Below are positions 1 to 8,335 of a stretch of DNA of 64,000 bases, in pieces. The stretch covers positions 62,001-126,000 of the forward strand of contig NZ_RJUE01000053.1 in assembly GCF_024343735.1 (NCBI RefSeq). The letters are read 5' to 3'. Every line of letters starts with the position of its first letter. Position 1 is the first letter of the stretch. Both the position numbers and the translations under genes were made by a program. The notes beneath the pieces are model-generated. The model was not told the DNA's origin, searched no databases, and was given only the letters and a program-made list of their open reading frames with translations. Origin of the DNA: Lacihabitans sp. CCS-44. Its GTDB lineage: Bacteria; Bacteroidota; Bacteroidia; Cytophagales; Spirosomataceae.

Positions 1-1094
1 TTCAATTTAGACTTCGGCACCGGAATTTCATTTATCTGGAACAAAGATTTGCCCGTAACTCTATCAAAAACAAACACATAACCTTGTTTCGTTACTTGAG
101 CCACAGCGTCAACAGCTTTTCCGTTTTTGTTGAGCGTAACCAAGTTTGGCGGTGCGGGCAAATCTCTGTCCCAAATATCATGATGCACAAACTGATAATG
201 CCATTTTAGTTTCCCAGTTCGGGCATCCAAAGCCAACAGGCAATTACTGAAAAGATTCTTTCCAGGTCTGTTTCCACCATAAAAATCATAAGCCGCTGAG
301 CCAGTTGGTACATACAAAATACCTCTGGCCTTATCCACAGCCATTCCAGCCCAATTATTTACTGCTCCAATTCCATCATTTTTGTAGGCATCTTTTGGGA
401 AAGTCTCATAGCCTTTTTCTCCTGGATAGGGGATGGTATGAAATGTCCAAACCAATTTCCCTGAAATCACATCAAAAGCACGGATATCTCCTGGAGCTGC
501 ATCGGCATCTTCCGACAATCGAAGTGGCATATAAATCAAGTTCTCAAAAATAGTCCCAGGCGTATTTGAAATTATAAATTTGTCTTTGGCGATTTCTGGC
601 AAACCTGTGTGCAAATCCACTTTCCCCTTATCGCCAAAGGATTCAATCGGCTTTCCAGTATTGGCATCCAATGCCCAAAGGTTTGGTCCTGCAGTATAAA
701 GAATCCGTTTATCGTTTCCTTTTTTCCAAAAAGACACGCCACGGCTCGTGCTGGCCCAGTTTTTAAGCGGATCTCCGAATCGCCAAATTTCCTTTCCTGT
801 GGTAGCATCTAATGCGAACGCTTGCACAGATGATGTTACACCATACAAAACACCATCAACAATCAAAGGGTTTACCTGCATTTGTCCAGAATCTGGTGTG
901 GCATATTCCCAAGCCACTTTAAGATTTTTTACATTTTGGATGTTGATTTGCTCCAACTTAGAATAATGATTGCGGTCGGCTCCACCCAAGTATTCCGACC
1001 AGTTTTCATTAGAACCAAAACTATTATCTATAATTTGGAATTTCACAAATCCCAAACAAAGAATTACGACCAACAATAAAGCAATTTTTTTCAT
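1..1094 (-). CDS. PQQ-dependent dehydrogenase (glucose dehydrogenase-like quinoprotein), C-terminus cut by window edge
   Basis: The ATG is at 1094 and the reading frame stays open to base 1, giving about 364 residues of a longer protein. The N-terminus has a hydrophobic signal or anchor segment (IALLLVVILCLGFV). The rest shows repeated propeller-blade motifs of quinoproteins: ALDATTGKEIWRFGDP, ALDANTGKP, AFDVISGKLVWTF and ALDARTGKLKWHYQ, followed by HHDIWDRDLPAPPNL, a signature of the membrane or periplasmic PQQ glucose/alcohol dehydrogenase family. Members oxidise sugars or alcohols in the periplasm and pass electrons to quinone. The start overlaps the stop of the upstream siroheme-type gene by four bases (ATGA at 1094-1091), so the two are probably translationally coupled. 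The substrate cannot be told from sequence, and PQQ synthesis genes are not in the window. Confidence 0.88.
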   Translation of the reverse strand, partial: MKKIALLLVVILCLGFVKFQIIDNSFGSNENWSEYLGGADRNHYSKLEQINIQNVKNLKVAWEYATPDSGQMQVNPLIVDGVLYGVTSSVQAFALDATTGKEIWRFGDPLKNWASTSRGVSFWKKGNDKRILYTAGPNLWALDANTGKPIESFGDKGKVDLHTGLPEIAKDKFIISNTPGTIFENLIYMPLRLSEDADAAPGDIRAFDVISGKLVWTFHTIPYPGEKGYETFPKDAYKNDGIGAVNNWAGMAVDKARGILYVPTGSAAYDFYGGNRPGKNLFSNCLLALDARTGKLKWHYQFVHHDIWDRDLPAPPNLVTLNKNGKAVDAVAQVTKQGYVFVFDRVTGKSLFQINEIPVPKSKL

Positions 1095-1666
1095 ACCTCT
1101 TTATCTTTCACAACGGTTGTTATCTCGTTCATTTTCTTTACTTTATATTCAAAATCGCCCTTTAGACTATTTCTTATTTTTTGTAAATTATCCAAAGTTT
1201 CTTGAATGTTATCAGGAATAATTTCTTGTAGCATTTCTCGTATTCTTTTGGCAAAAGTTGGTGATTTGCCATTGGTAGATATTCCAATTTTCAAGTCGCC
1301 TTTTGTTACTACTGAACCCAAATAAAAGTCGCACAAATCAGGTGTATCAGCCACGTTGACCAAAATCCCTTTGTTTTTACAGTCTATTTGTACTTGCTTG
1401 TTTACTTCGGGTTTATCAGTGCCCACTATCACAATGTTTTTATTTTCTAAAAAACCCAACCGATATGGCTCATAAATAAGTTCTATTTTATGTGTTTTCT
1501 TAAGTTCGACAATCTCACTTTTAATTTCTGGTGCCACCAAAACAATGTTGGTCAGCGGAGCGTTTTTTAGCAATGCTTCTAGTTTTTCTAAGCCCACATT
1601 TCCGCCCCCGACAATCAGAATTGTCATTTGTTCGGCTTTCAAAAATACTGGAAACAAGGTGTTCAT
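1091..1666 (-). CDS. Precorrin-2 dehydrogenase / sirohydrochlorin ferrochelatase-like protein (CysG N-domain / Met8 family)
   Basis: This 191-residue protein carries an N-terminal NAD-binding glycine motif (ILIVGGGNVGLEKLEALL) and the later DFYLGSVVTKGDLKIGISTNGKSP segment typical of the CysG N-terminal/Met8 family. That family oxidises precorrin-2 to sirohydrochlorin and may insert iron to make siroheme. The ATG at 1666 is chosen over a longer in-frame start at 1777. The extra 37 residues have no family counterpart, while MNTLFPVFLKAEQ is the usual beginning of the domain. Its stop overlaps the quinoprotein ATG by four bases. No methyltransferase domain is fused, so uroporphyrinogen methylation must be encoded elsewhere. 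Confidence 0.85.
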   Translation of the reverse strand: MNTLFPVFLKAEQMTILIVGGGNVGLEKLEALLKNAPLTNIVLVAPEIKSEIVELKKTHKIELIYEPYRLGFLENKNIVIVGTDKPEVNKQVQIDCKNKGILVNVADTPDLCDFYLGSVVTKGDLKIGISTNGKSPTFAKRIREMLQEIIPDNIQETLDNLQKIRNSLKGDFEYKVKKMNEITTVVKDKEV

Positions 1667-1933
1667 ATCGTAAAAACTTTTTTTACGAAAGTAACCTAAA
1701 AATGTTAATATTCGAGAAATAGAAACCCAAAATTCAGCAAAAATGAATTCTAAACTACTGTTACAGTTTCCATTCAAAAATTTAACAATTTCTATAAAAA
1801 ATTGAAAGTAAGCACGTTTGAAGAAAAAATGGATTAATAAACTTGTTAATTTTAAAAGAATAATTGTAAATTTTACGAACTTTGAAATAAAGAATTTCTT
1901 TCTATTTAAAAATATAACATAAACAATAATTCT

Positions 1934-2725
1934 ATGGCATTAAATGACGATTACCTCCCTTGTAAATCTTATGCCGGACAAGAAGCCGACCCTAAAAACG
2001 CCGGATTTACAATATTTCAAGATAAAAAAACCGAGAAATATTATTTTTCTTTTGTAGATAGTGATGGAAATGTGTTGTTGAAAAGTGAAGGATATGTAGA
2101 TGTAAAATCTAGAAAAAATGGTATTGCAACGGTAATAAAAAACAAGGAAGTAGCAGGTAGACTTTCGGTAGAAAAAGACAAAAAGAAGTTTTTTGTAGTG
2201 TTGAAAGCAGGAAATAATAAGGAAATAGCTCGCTCATGCGATTTTTCATCGGAATTAGAAGCAAAAAATGCGATTGAAAAAATAGTTGATAAGGAATCTG
2301 CTTCAGAAGCAATTAACACCTCTTTATCAACCAATATACTGACCAACCTCAACGGCTATTTGGCAGTTAGCAACTACCTTGACAAGGCCAGAATCTGGGA
2401 TTCTTATGGCATTACGGGCTTTGTGAAATTTCAAGAAGAAGATAACAAATACTACTTTGGGGTTTACAATCCCGATGCAAGTCTTTATTTGCGATCTGTT
2501 GGTTTTGCTTCAGAAGACGACCGAGACAATGCTTTTGACCTGATGGAAAGTACCATACTTTTGGAAGAAAACTACAAAATAGAAAACCTTGGAGGTAAGT
2601 ATTATGCAATTCTTTTCGAAGAGAATGAAATTTTGGCCATTTCTCCAGATTTTAGTTCGTTCATAGAGGCCTTTGTTACAACACCAGGTGGAAGACCGAA
2701 GGAAACTATCGGGACCATGTATTGA
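1934..2725 (+). CDS. DUF1508 (YegP-like) domain protein
   Basis: This 263-residue soluble protein contains two related halves. Residues about 24-120 (GFTIFQDKKTEKYYFSFVDS, then SEGYVDVKSRKNG) and about 155-255 (FVKFQEEDNKYYFGVYNPDA, then RSVGFASEDDRDNAFDL) each follow the DUF1508 pattern of a beta hairpin, a residue read-out such as 'LLKSEGY' and an alpha helix. YegP-type proteins are small cytoplasmic proteins of unknown function, usually tandem duplicated. There is no signal peptide. It stands alone, transcribed divergently from the siroheme-type gene and followed by its own terminator. Confidence 0.8.
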   Translation: MALNDDYLPCKSYAGQEADPKNAGFTIFQDKKTEKYYFSFVDSDGNVLLKSEGYVDVKSRKNGIATVIKNKEVAGRLSVEKDKKKFFVVLKAGNNKEIARSCDFSSELEAKNAIEKIVDKESASEAINTSLSTNILTNLNGYLAVSNYLDKARIWDSYGITGFVKFQEEDNKYYFGVYNPDASLYLRSVGFASEDDRDNAFDLMESTILLEENYKIENLGGKYYAILFEENEILAISPDFSSFIEAFVTTPGGRPKETIGTMY

Positions 2726-2748
2726 TTTTACTTGACGGAAAAATACAG

Positions 2749-2776
2749 AAACCTCTCAGAAATGGGAGGTTTTTTT
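2749..2776 (+). terminator. Rho-independent terminator after the DUF1508 gene
   Basis: A 9-bp stem (AAACCTCTC with GGGAGGTTT, containing a G-U pair) with a 6-nt loop is followed by a run of T, 24 bases after the stop codon. Confidence 0.8.
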
Positions 2777-2891
2777 GTTGGAATAAAGTCTTAGGTTTTA
2801 AATATTTCACCCTATCAAAAAAACCACTAACTTGCTTCAATTTATAGCATCAATTGCCGTTAGTCTCAAAATTTAAAAACCAGCCTAAAAC

Positions 2892-5800
2892 ATGAAACGC
2901 AGTATTCTTTTCTTCCTCCTCGTTTTCTTTTTCAATTCATGCAATCACCTCCCCGAGGTCGGCATAAAAACACTTGGTTTCGGTGATGAAATCGAAGTTT
3001 TACAAAACCTTTTCTTTGAGTTTGATGAAGAACTCGTGTTCGACGGCGACCTCAACAAATGGGAAAGTACACCATATATGGATTTTGAGCCAAAAATTGA
3101 GGGAAAGTTCAAATGGATTGGAAAGAAAGAACTGATTTTTTCTCCTTCAAAGCCGCTAAAGTTTGCCAACGAATACAAAGCAAAACTCTCAGAGAACCTT
3201 TTGAAACGTAAAAAAGGGAAAATGGGTATAGACAAAAACGAAACCATCAAGTTTCATACGCCTTATCTTAAAGTAAAAGACTCTCAAGTATATTTTGCCA
3301 AAAGCAAACAAAATCAGAAAGAGGCAAGGGTACTTTTAGAACTCAATGGCAAATACGACGCCCACAATATCAAGGACGAAATTGTGATTTTGGACGGAGA
3401 AAAGCAACTGGACTACAAAGTGGTTCCGGCGGAAAATTCCACGAATTTGGTTTTAGCTTTGGCGGAATTTCCCGATACCAAAAAAGGAGAAATAACAGCC
3501 AAAATAGCAGCCAATGCTGACAATCCACAAAAATTCAGAACTGCAGAAAAAATAGACTTAGATTATTTGCCAGCCGATAAGTTAGAAATATTGAAAATGC
3601 AGACGAGTTTCAAAAAACTCAAAGGTTATGTTTACATCAAAACCACACAGCAGATTGACATCAGCCAAGTAGAAAAACAGATCAAAATTGAGCCTGCAGT
3701 GAGGTTTATGGTAGAAGCTGCCGACCAAGGTTTTACTATAAAAGGAGATTTTAATCAGGACGATTTATACAAAATCACGCTAAATAAAAACCTAATCGGG
3801 GTTTTAGGTGGCAAAATGGACGAAGACTATGAGGGCGAAGCGTTTTTCGGAAGGGTGAATCCGTACTTGGAATTCACAAATAAAAATGCCCAATATATGT
3901 CGAATGTAGGCAACAAAAACATCGGCATCAACATCGTAAATATTCCAAAAGTCAACGTTTCAATTTCGAAAGTGTATGAAAACAACATTCTGCCGTTTCT
4001 AAAAGGCGTTCGAAGGAGCTATTATGGCGACGAAGAACAAGAATACTATTATTCTTCAGAGGCCGATTTGTATGGAAATATCGTATCATCCAGGAAAATT
4101 GAGACTGCAGATTTACCTGTCAAACAAGGGGTTTCTGTTTTAAACCTTCCCCTGCCAGACCAAACCGATAAACGAGGCATTTATTTTATTTCTATAGAAT
4201 CTGAGGACGAATATTATCGAAAAATCCAAAAAATAGTCTCGATTTCAGACATTGGTTTGATTACTAAAATGTCTCAAAACCAGGAAGATGTGATAGTTCT
4301 GGCCAATTCTATCATGCAGACCACGCCGATTTCTGGCTTGGAAATCAAATTGATTAGCAATAACAATCAAGAAATAACCAAAGGCACAACCGATGCCAAC
4401 GGAATGGTGGTTTTCAAAAATCTAAAGAAAAGCAACCCGAATTTTACAGTGGCCATGGTAACGGCCACTTCAAAAGAAGACTTCAATTATTTGCTTTTTG
4501 ACGACACCGAAATCCAAACTTCGAAGTTTGACATCACTGGCAAAAACTTCAATGAGGCTGGCTTGGATGCCTTCATTTATGGAGACAGAGAGATTTATCG
4601 CCCAGGCGAAACCATCAATTTTAACGCCGTAATCAGAAACAACGATTGGCAAACACCAAACAATATTCCAATAAAAATACAAGTAAAACAGCCCAATGGT
4701 AAGGAAGTCAGCTCGTTAATGACTCAAACAAACGCTTCAGGAGCAATCAGTCATTCTGTAAAACTGGAGCGTTCGGCTCTGACTGGTTTCTATAATGTGG
4801 ATGTCTTTACGGGCAATAATGTACTCATTGGCTCTAAGAGCATTTCGGTGGAAGACTTTATGCCCGACCGCATAAAGGTCAATATTGATGCTCCTGAAAA
4901 AATGGAGATTGGCCAAAAAGCGAATATTAAACTGCAAGCCAACAATCTTTTTGGTCCGCCAGCGGCAGACAACAAATACGAACTCGATTTTTCTATCAAA
5001 CGCAAAACTTTTGAGCCAAAAGGCTATGAGGACTTTACTTTTGGTATAGACGACCCAACAAAGTTTGAGAACGAACTCCGAAACGGTATTACAAACTCCA
5101 AAGGTGAGGGACTACAAGTTTTTGACATTTCTGATAAATTGGCCAACAAAGGATTATTAGAAGGAAAAGTACTGGTTTCGGTTTTTGACGAAACGGGCAG
5201 ACCTGTTCACCGTCAGAAAACCTTTGAGATTTATACCCAAAAACAATTCTTTGGGGTAAAAATCCCTGCTTATTTTGTGGGAACAAACGCTACATTCCCC
5301 ATCGAATTAGCCGCTCTAAACTCTGCTGGAGCTAGTGTGATGGCAAACGGCACAATGGAAATTTATCTACTTGAATACCAAACAGTTTTGGAGAAAACCG
5401 ACGAAGGTCTCCGGTATGTTTCGAAGAAAAAAGAGAAACTCATCAAAAGCCAAGAATTGAAATTTGGAGGCAAAAATTTGATTCAAAATTTTGTTCCAAA
5501 AATATCTGGTGAATACGAAATCAGGGTAAAACCAACAGATGCCGAAAGCTATGTGAGTACCAACTTTTATGCTTATGGCTATGGTTCAAAGGCTTCTTTT
5601 GAAGTGGATACCGACGGCGAAGTACAGATAGAAACCAACCAAGAAAATTATCTTTTGGGTGAGAAAGCCAAGGCGATTTTCAAAACTCCTTTTGATGGAA
5701 AATTACTAATAACGATAGAAAATGCTGGAATTTTGGAGCATAAATTTGTGCAAACTGAGAACAAATCGGCGGAGATTTCGATTGATTTAGGCACAAATCA

Positions 5801-8258
5801 CTTGCCAAATGTCTATATAACTGCGACTTTGATAAGGGCGATGAACCAGCCAGAATTGCCGTTGATGTCGGCCCATGGTATGAAAACCATAAAAGTAGAT
5901 GACCCAAAACGTAGGATTCCGATAGAAATAACTGCTGTAGAAAAATCAAGATCAAAAACAAAACAAACGGTTTCGGTAAAAACTACTCCGAATACCGAAC
6001 TGACGATTGCAGTTGTTGATGAGGGTATTTTGCAATTGAAAAACACTGAAACACCCAAAATCAACAAATATTTTTATCAAAAAAGAGCTTTGGGCGTTCG
6101 TTCATTTGACTTGTATCCATTGCTTTTGCCAGAAATTCAGCTGAACGGTAAAAGCAGTACCGGTGGTGATGGCGGCATGGGCAAGCGTATAAATCCTTTG
6201 GCCAATGGTCGGGCAGAATTGGTAGCTAAATGGAGCGGTCAAATAAAATCAGATGCCTCAGGTAGAGCCAGCTTCGAGTTTGATATTCCTGAGTTTTTGG
6301 GAAGCCTAAGAATAATGGTGGTAGCTTATGACGACGAGAAATTTGGCTCTGCAGAACAAAAAATAACGGTTTCTGACCCTGTAAGTATCAGCGTGGGCAT
6401 GCCATTGTTTTTGAATCCAACTGATAAAGTTAAAGTACCGATAACTTTTTTCAATACCACCGAAATTCCTCAAACTGTAAAACTTTCAACCCAAACTGAA
6501 GGGCAGATTTCTGTGGGCAATTTCGCAGAAAATAACATTACGATAGAGCCGGGTAAGGAAAAACACTTGGACTTAGAAGTGGCAGGAAAAGATAAAATGG
6601 GCTTAGGGAAACTAAAAGTTTTGGCAAAATCTGACAAAGAAACTTTCTCCAAAACCACTGAAATAAGTGTGCGTCCAGCAGGTTCATTGCAAAAATCTGG
6701 TACTTCGGGCATTTTGGCCAAAAATACAGATTTGGCTTTTGCTGCACCAACTGGCTACATTCCGGGCACTTTTTCTTCTAAAATATACATCGGCAACACA
6801 CCCATGATGCAGTTTGGTAATCGTCTTGAGACACTTTTGGCCTATCCGCATGGCTGTGTGGAGCAAATTATTTCTAAGGCATTTCCACAACTTTATTTGG
6901 ACGATTTGATTCAGCAAATCAATGGAAAACTAGAGATTTCGGAGTCGGGACAATCAGAACTGAATCCGCAATACAATGTCAACGCAGCCATTCAAAAAAT
7001 TGAAGCTATGCAGTTGTACAATGGTTCTGTTAGTTATTGGCCGGGTTCGCAGGAGGAATATTGGTGGGGAACGGCTTATGCTTTGCATTTCCTGTTGGAA
7101 GCTCAAAAATCTGGATTTGAAGTTTCCAAGCCCGTAATTACACAATTGGTAAATTACCTTACTCAACGCACCAATGAGGAACAAACCAAAGAGACCATTT
7201 GGACTTCCATAAACGGAGTTTACAAGAAAAAAGAACGCTTGAAAACCGAAATTGTCTATTCGCTTTACGTGCTCTCGCTTACCGACGAGCCGAATATAGC
7301 GACAATGAACCAGCTGAAAGCAAATTTTGCAACGCTCTCTTCTGATCAGCAGTTTTTGGTAGCTTGTGCGTTCAAACAAATGGGCGACGATGCTTCGTAT
7401 TCAAAACTTCTTCCCAAAACTTTTGTAAAAGAAGTTTACGACCGTATGCTGCACGATAGTTTTTCTTCTCCAATCCGAAACATTGCTTTGGTGCTAAACA
7501 CTTTGGTAGAAACAGACCCCCTGAACCCGCAGATTGCGAGTTTGACACAGTCACTAAATGGTGTTTTGAGTAACAAATCGCTTTACCTCAATACCCAAGA
7601 GCTTTCGTTTTCGATGCTGGCCATGGGCAAAATCCTGAAAACAAAAAAATCGACTGGAAAAGCGGAGATATATTCCGAGGGAAAACTGATAAGAACGATT
7701 GAAGGAAGCGGGCAATGGATAGATTTATCCAAATATCCAAAAGGCATCAGCGTGAAGTCGATCAACGACAATCTGTACTATTATTTTGAGTCAGAAGGCA
7801 TCAGAAAGGACAATAAATTTATAGCAGAGGACAAGTTTTTGAAAGCCCGCCGCACCTACTTTACCCGCACGGGCGAAGTTATAAAAAGCCCAGTTTTCAA
7901 ACAAAACCAATTGGTGGTTGTTCGACTGACCGTAAGTGCTCAAGCTGGTTTGATGTACAATGTGGATAACGTAGTGTTGACCGATATGCTGCCAGCAGGA
8001 CTAGAAATAGAAAACCCAAGATTGGTGGAAGACCGCGACATGCCTTGGATCAAAAACGCATCCAATGCCACCTATTTTGATATCCGAGACGACAGAATTA
8101 ACTATTTCGTAAACGTGGATAACGCCGAGCGACACTATTATTACCTTGCCCGAGCAGTCTCAAGAGGCACGTTCGTACAAGGCCCAGTTTCAGCCGATGC
8201 CATGTACAACAACAACCTGCGTAGCTATTGGGGTGGTGGTACTGTGGTGGTGAATTGA
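2892..8258 (+). CDS. Bacterial alpha-2-macroglobulin family lipoprotein with intact thioester motif
   Basis: This very large protein (1788 residues) starts with a lipoprotein signal (hydrophobic LFFLLVFFFNSC, lipobox Cys at residue 17), so it should be anchored in a periplasm-facing membrane. It has the bacterial alpha-2-macroglobulin architecture: MG beta-sandwich domains in the first ~1100 residues, including IYRPGETINFNAVIRN at about 570, and a thioester domain with YPHGCVEQ. There Cys1322 and Gln1325 can form the reactive thioester that traps attacking proteases. The thioester helical domain follows, with WPGSQEEYWWGTAYALHFL, and then a C-terminal receptor-like sandwich. The next gene is penicillin-binding protein 1C, the usual partner: the pair is thought to protect and repair envelope breached by proteases. 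A 33-nt palindrome separates them, but no terminator is seen. Confidence 0.93.
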   Translation: MKRSILFFLLVFFFNSCNHLPEVGIKTLGFGDEIEVLQNLFFEFDEELVFDGDLNKWESTPYMDFEPKIEGKFKWIGKKELIFSPSKPLKFANEYKAKLSENLLKRKKGKMGIDKNETIKFHTPYLKVKDSQVYFAKSKQNQKEARVLLELNGKYDAHNIKDEIVILDGEKQLDYKVVPAENSTNLVLALAEFPDTKKGEITAKIAANADNPQKFRTAEKIDLDYLPADKLEILKMQTSFKKLKGYVYIKTTQQIDISQVEKQIKIEPAVRFMVEAADQGFTIKGDFNQDDLYKITLNKNLIGVLGGKMDEDYEGEAFFGRVNPYLEFTNKNAQYMSNVGNKNIGINIVNIPKVNVSISKVYENNILPFLKGVRRSYYGDEEQEYYYSSEADLYGNIVSSRKIETADLPVKQGVSVLNLPLPDQTDKRGIYFISIESEDEYYRKIQKIVSISDIGLITKMSQNQEDVIVLANSIMQTTPISGLEIKLISNNNQEITKGTTDANGMVVFKNLKKSNPNFTVAMVTATSKEDFNYLLFDDTEIQTSKFDITGKNFNEAGLDAFIYGDREIYRPGETINFNAVIRNNDWQTPNNIPIKIQVKQPNGKEVSSLMTQTNASGAISHSVKLERSALTGFYNVDVFTGNNVLIGSKSISVEDFMPDRIKVNIDAPEKMEIGQKANIKLQANNLFGPPAADNKYELDFSIKRKTFEPKGYEDFTFGIDDPTKFENELRNGITNSKGEGLQVFDISDKLANKGLLEGKVLVSVFDETGRPVHRQKTFEIYTQKQFFGVKIPAYFVGTNATFPIELAALNSAGASVMANGTMEIYLLEYQTVLEKTDEGLRYVSKKKEKLIKSQELKFGGKNLIQNFVPKISGEYEIRVKPTDAESYVSTNFYAYGYGSKASFEVDTDGEVQIETNQENYLLGEKAKAIFKTPFDGKLLITIENAGILEHKFVQTENKSAEISIDLGTNHLPNVYITATLIRAMNQPELPLMSAHGMKTIKVDDPKRRIPIEITAVEKSRSKTKQTVSVKTTPNTELTIAVVDEGILQLKNTETPKINKYFYQKRALGVRSFDLYPLLLPEIQLNGKSSTGGDGGMGKRINPLANGRAELVAKWSGQIKSDASGRASFEFDIPEFLGSLRIMVVAYDDEKFGSAEQKITVSDPVSISVGMPLFLNPTDKVKVPITFFNTTEIPQTVKLSTQTEGQISVGNFAENNITIEPGKEKHLDLEVAGKDKMGLGKLKVLAKSDKETFSKTTEISVRPAGSLQKSGTSGILAKNTDLAFAAPTGYIPGTFSSKIYIGNTPMMQFGNRLETLLAYPHGCVEQIISKAFPQLYLDDLIQQINGKLEISESGQSELNPQYNVNAAIQKIEAMQLYNGSVSYWPGSQEEYWWGTAYALHFLLEAQKSGFEVSKPVITQLVNYLTQRTNEEQTKETIWTSINGVYKKKERLKTEIVYSLYVLSLTDEPNIATMNQLKANFATLSSDQQFLVACAFKQMGDDASYSKLLPKTFVKEVYDRMLHDSFSSPIRNIALVLNTLVETDPLNPQIASLTQSLNGVLSNKSLYLNTQELSFSMLAMGKILKTKKSTGKAEIYSEGKLIRTIEGSGQWIDLSKYPKGISVKSINDNLYYYFESEGIRKDNKFIAEDKFLKARRTYFTRTGEVIKSPVFKQNQLVVVRLTVSAQAGLMYNVDNVVLTDMLPAGLEIENPRLVEDRDMPWIKNASNATYFDIRDDRINYFVNVDNAERHYYYLARAVSRGTFVQGPVSADAMYNNNLRSYWGGGTVVVN

Positions 8259-8281
8259 TGAGTTTGAATTTGAAAAATTAA

Positions 8282-8314
8282 ACAGTTGACAACTTTTGGA
8301 AAGTTGTCAACTGT
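8282..8314. repeat. Palindromic dispersed repeat, copy A (REP-like hairpin)
   Basis: This is a perfect 15-bp inverted repeat (left arm ACAGTTGACAACTTT) with a 3-nt loop TGG, lying 24 bases after the A2M stop and 22 before the pbpC start. The same element recurs at 19483, 21620 and 38400. No T-run follows on the plus strand, so it is unlikely to be an ordinary terminator. Confidence 0.9.
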
Positions 8315-8335
8315 AAAAGATTACTAAGTGACGTA

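Noticed and set aside
6954-7379. 141-residue minus-strand ORF
   Set aside because: It is a shadow of the alpha-2-macroglobulin gene.
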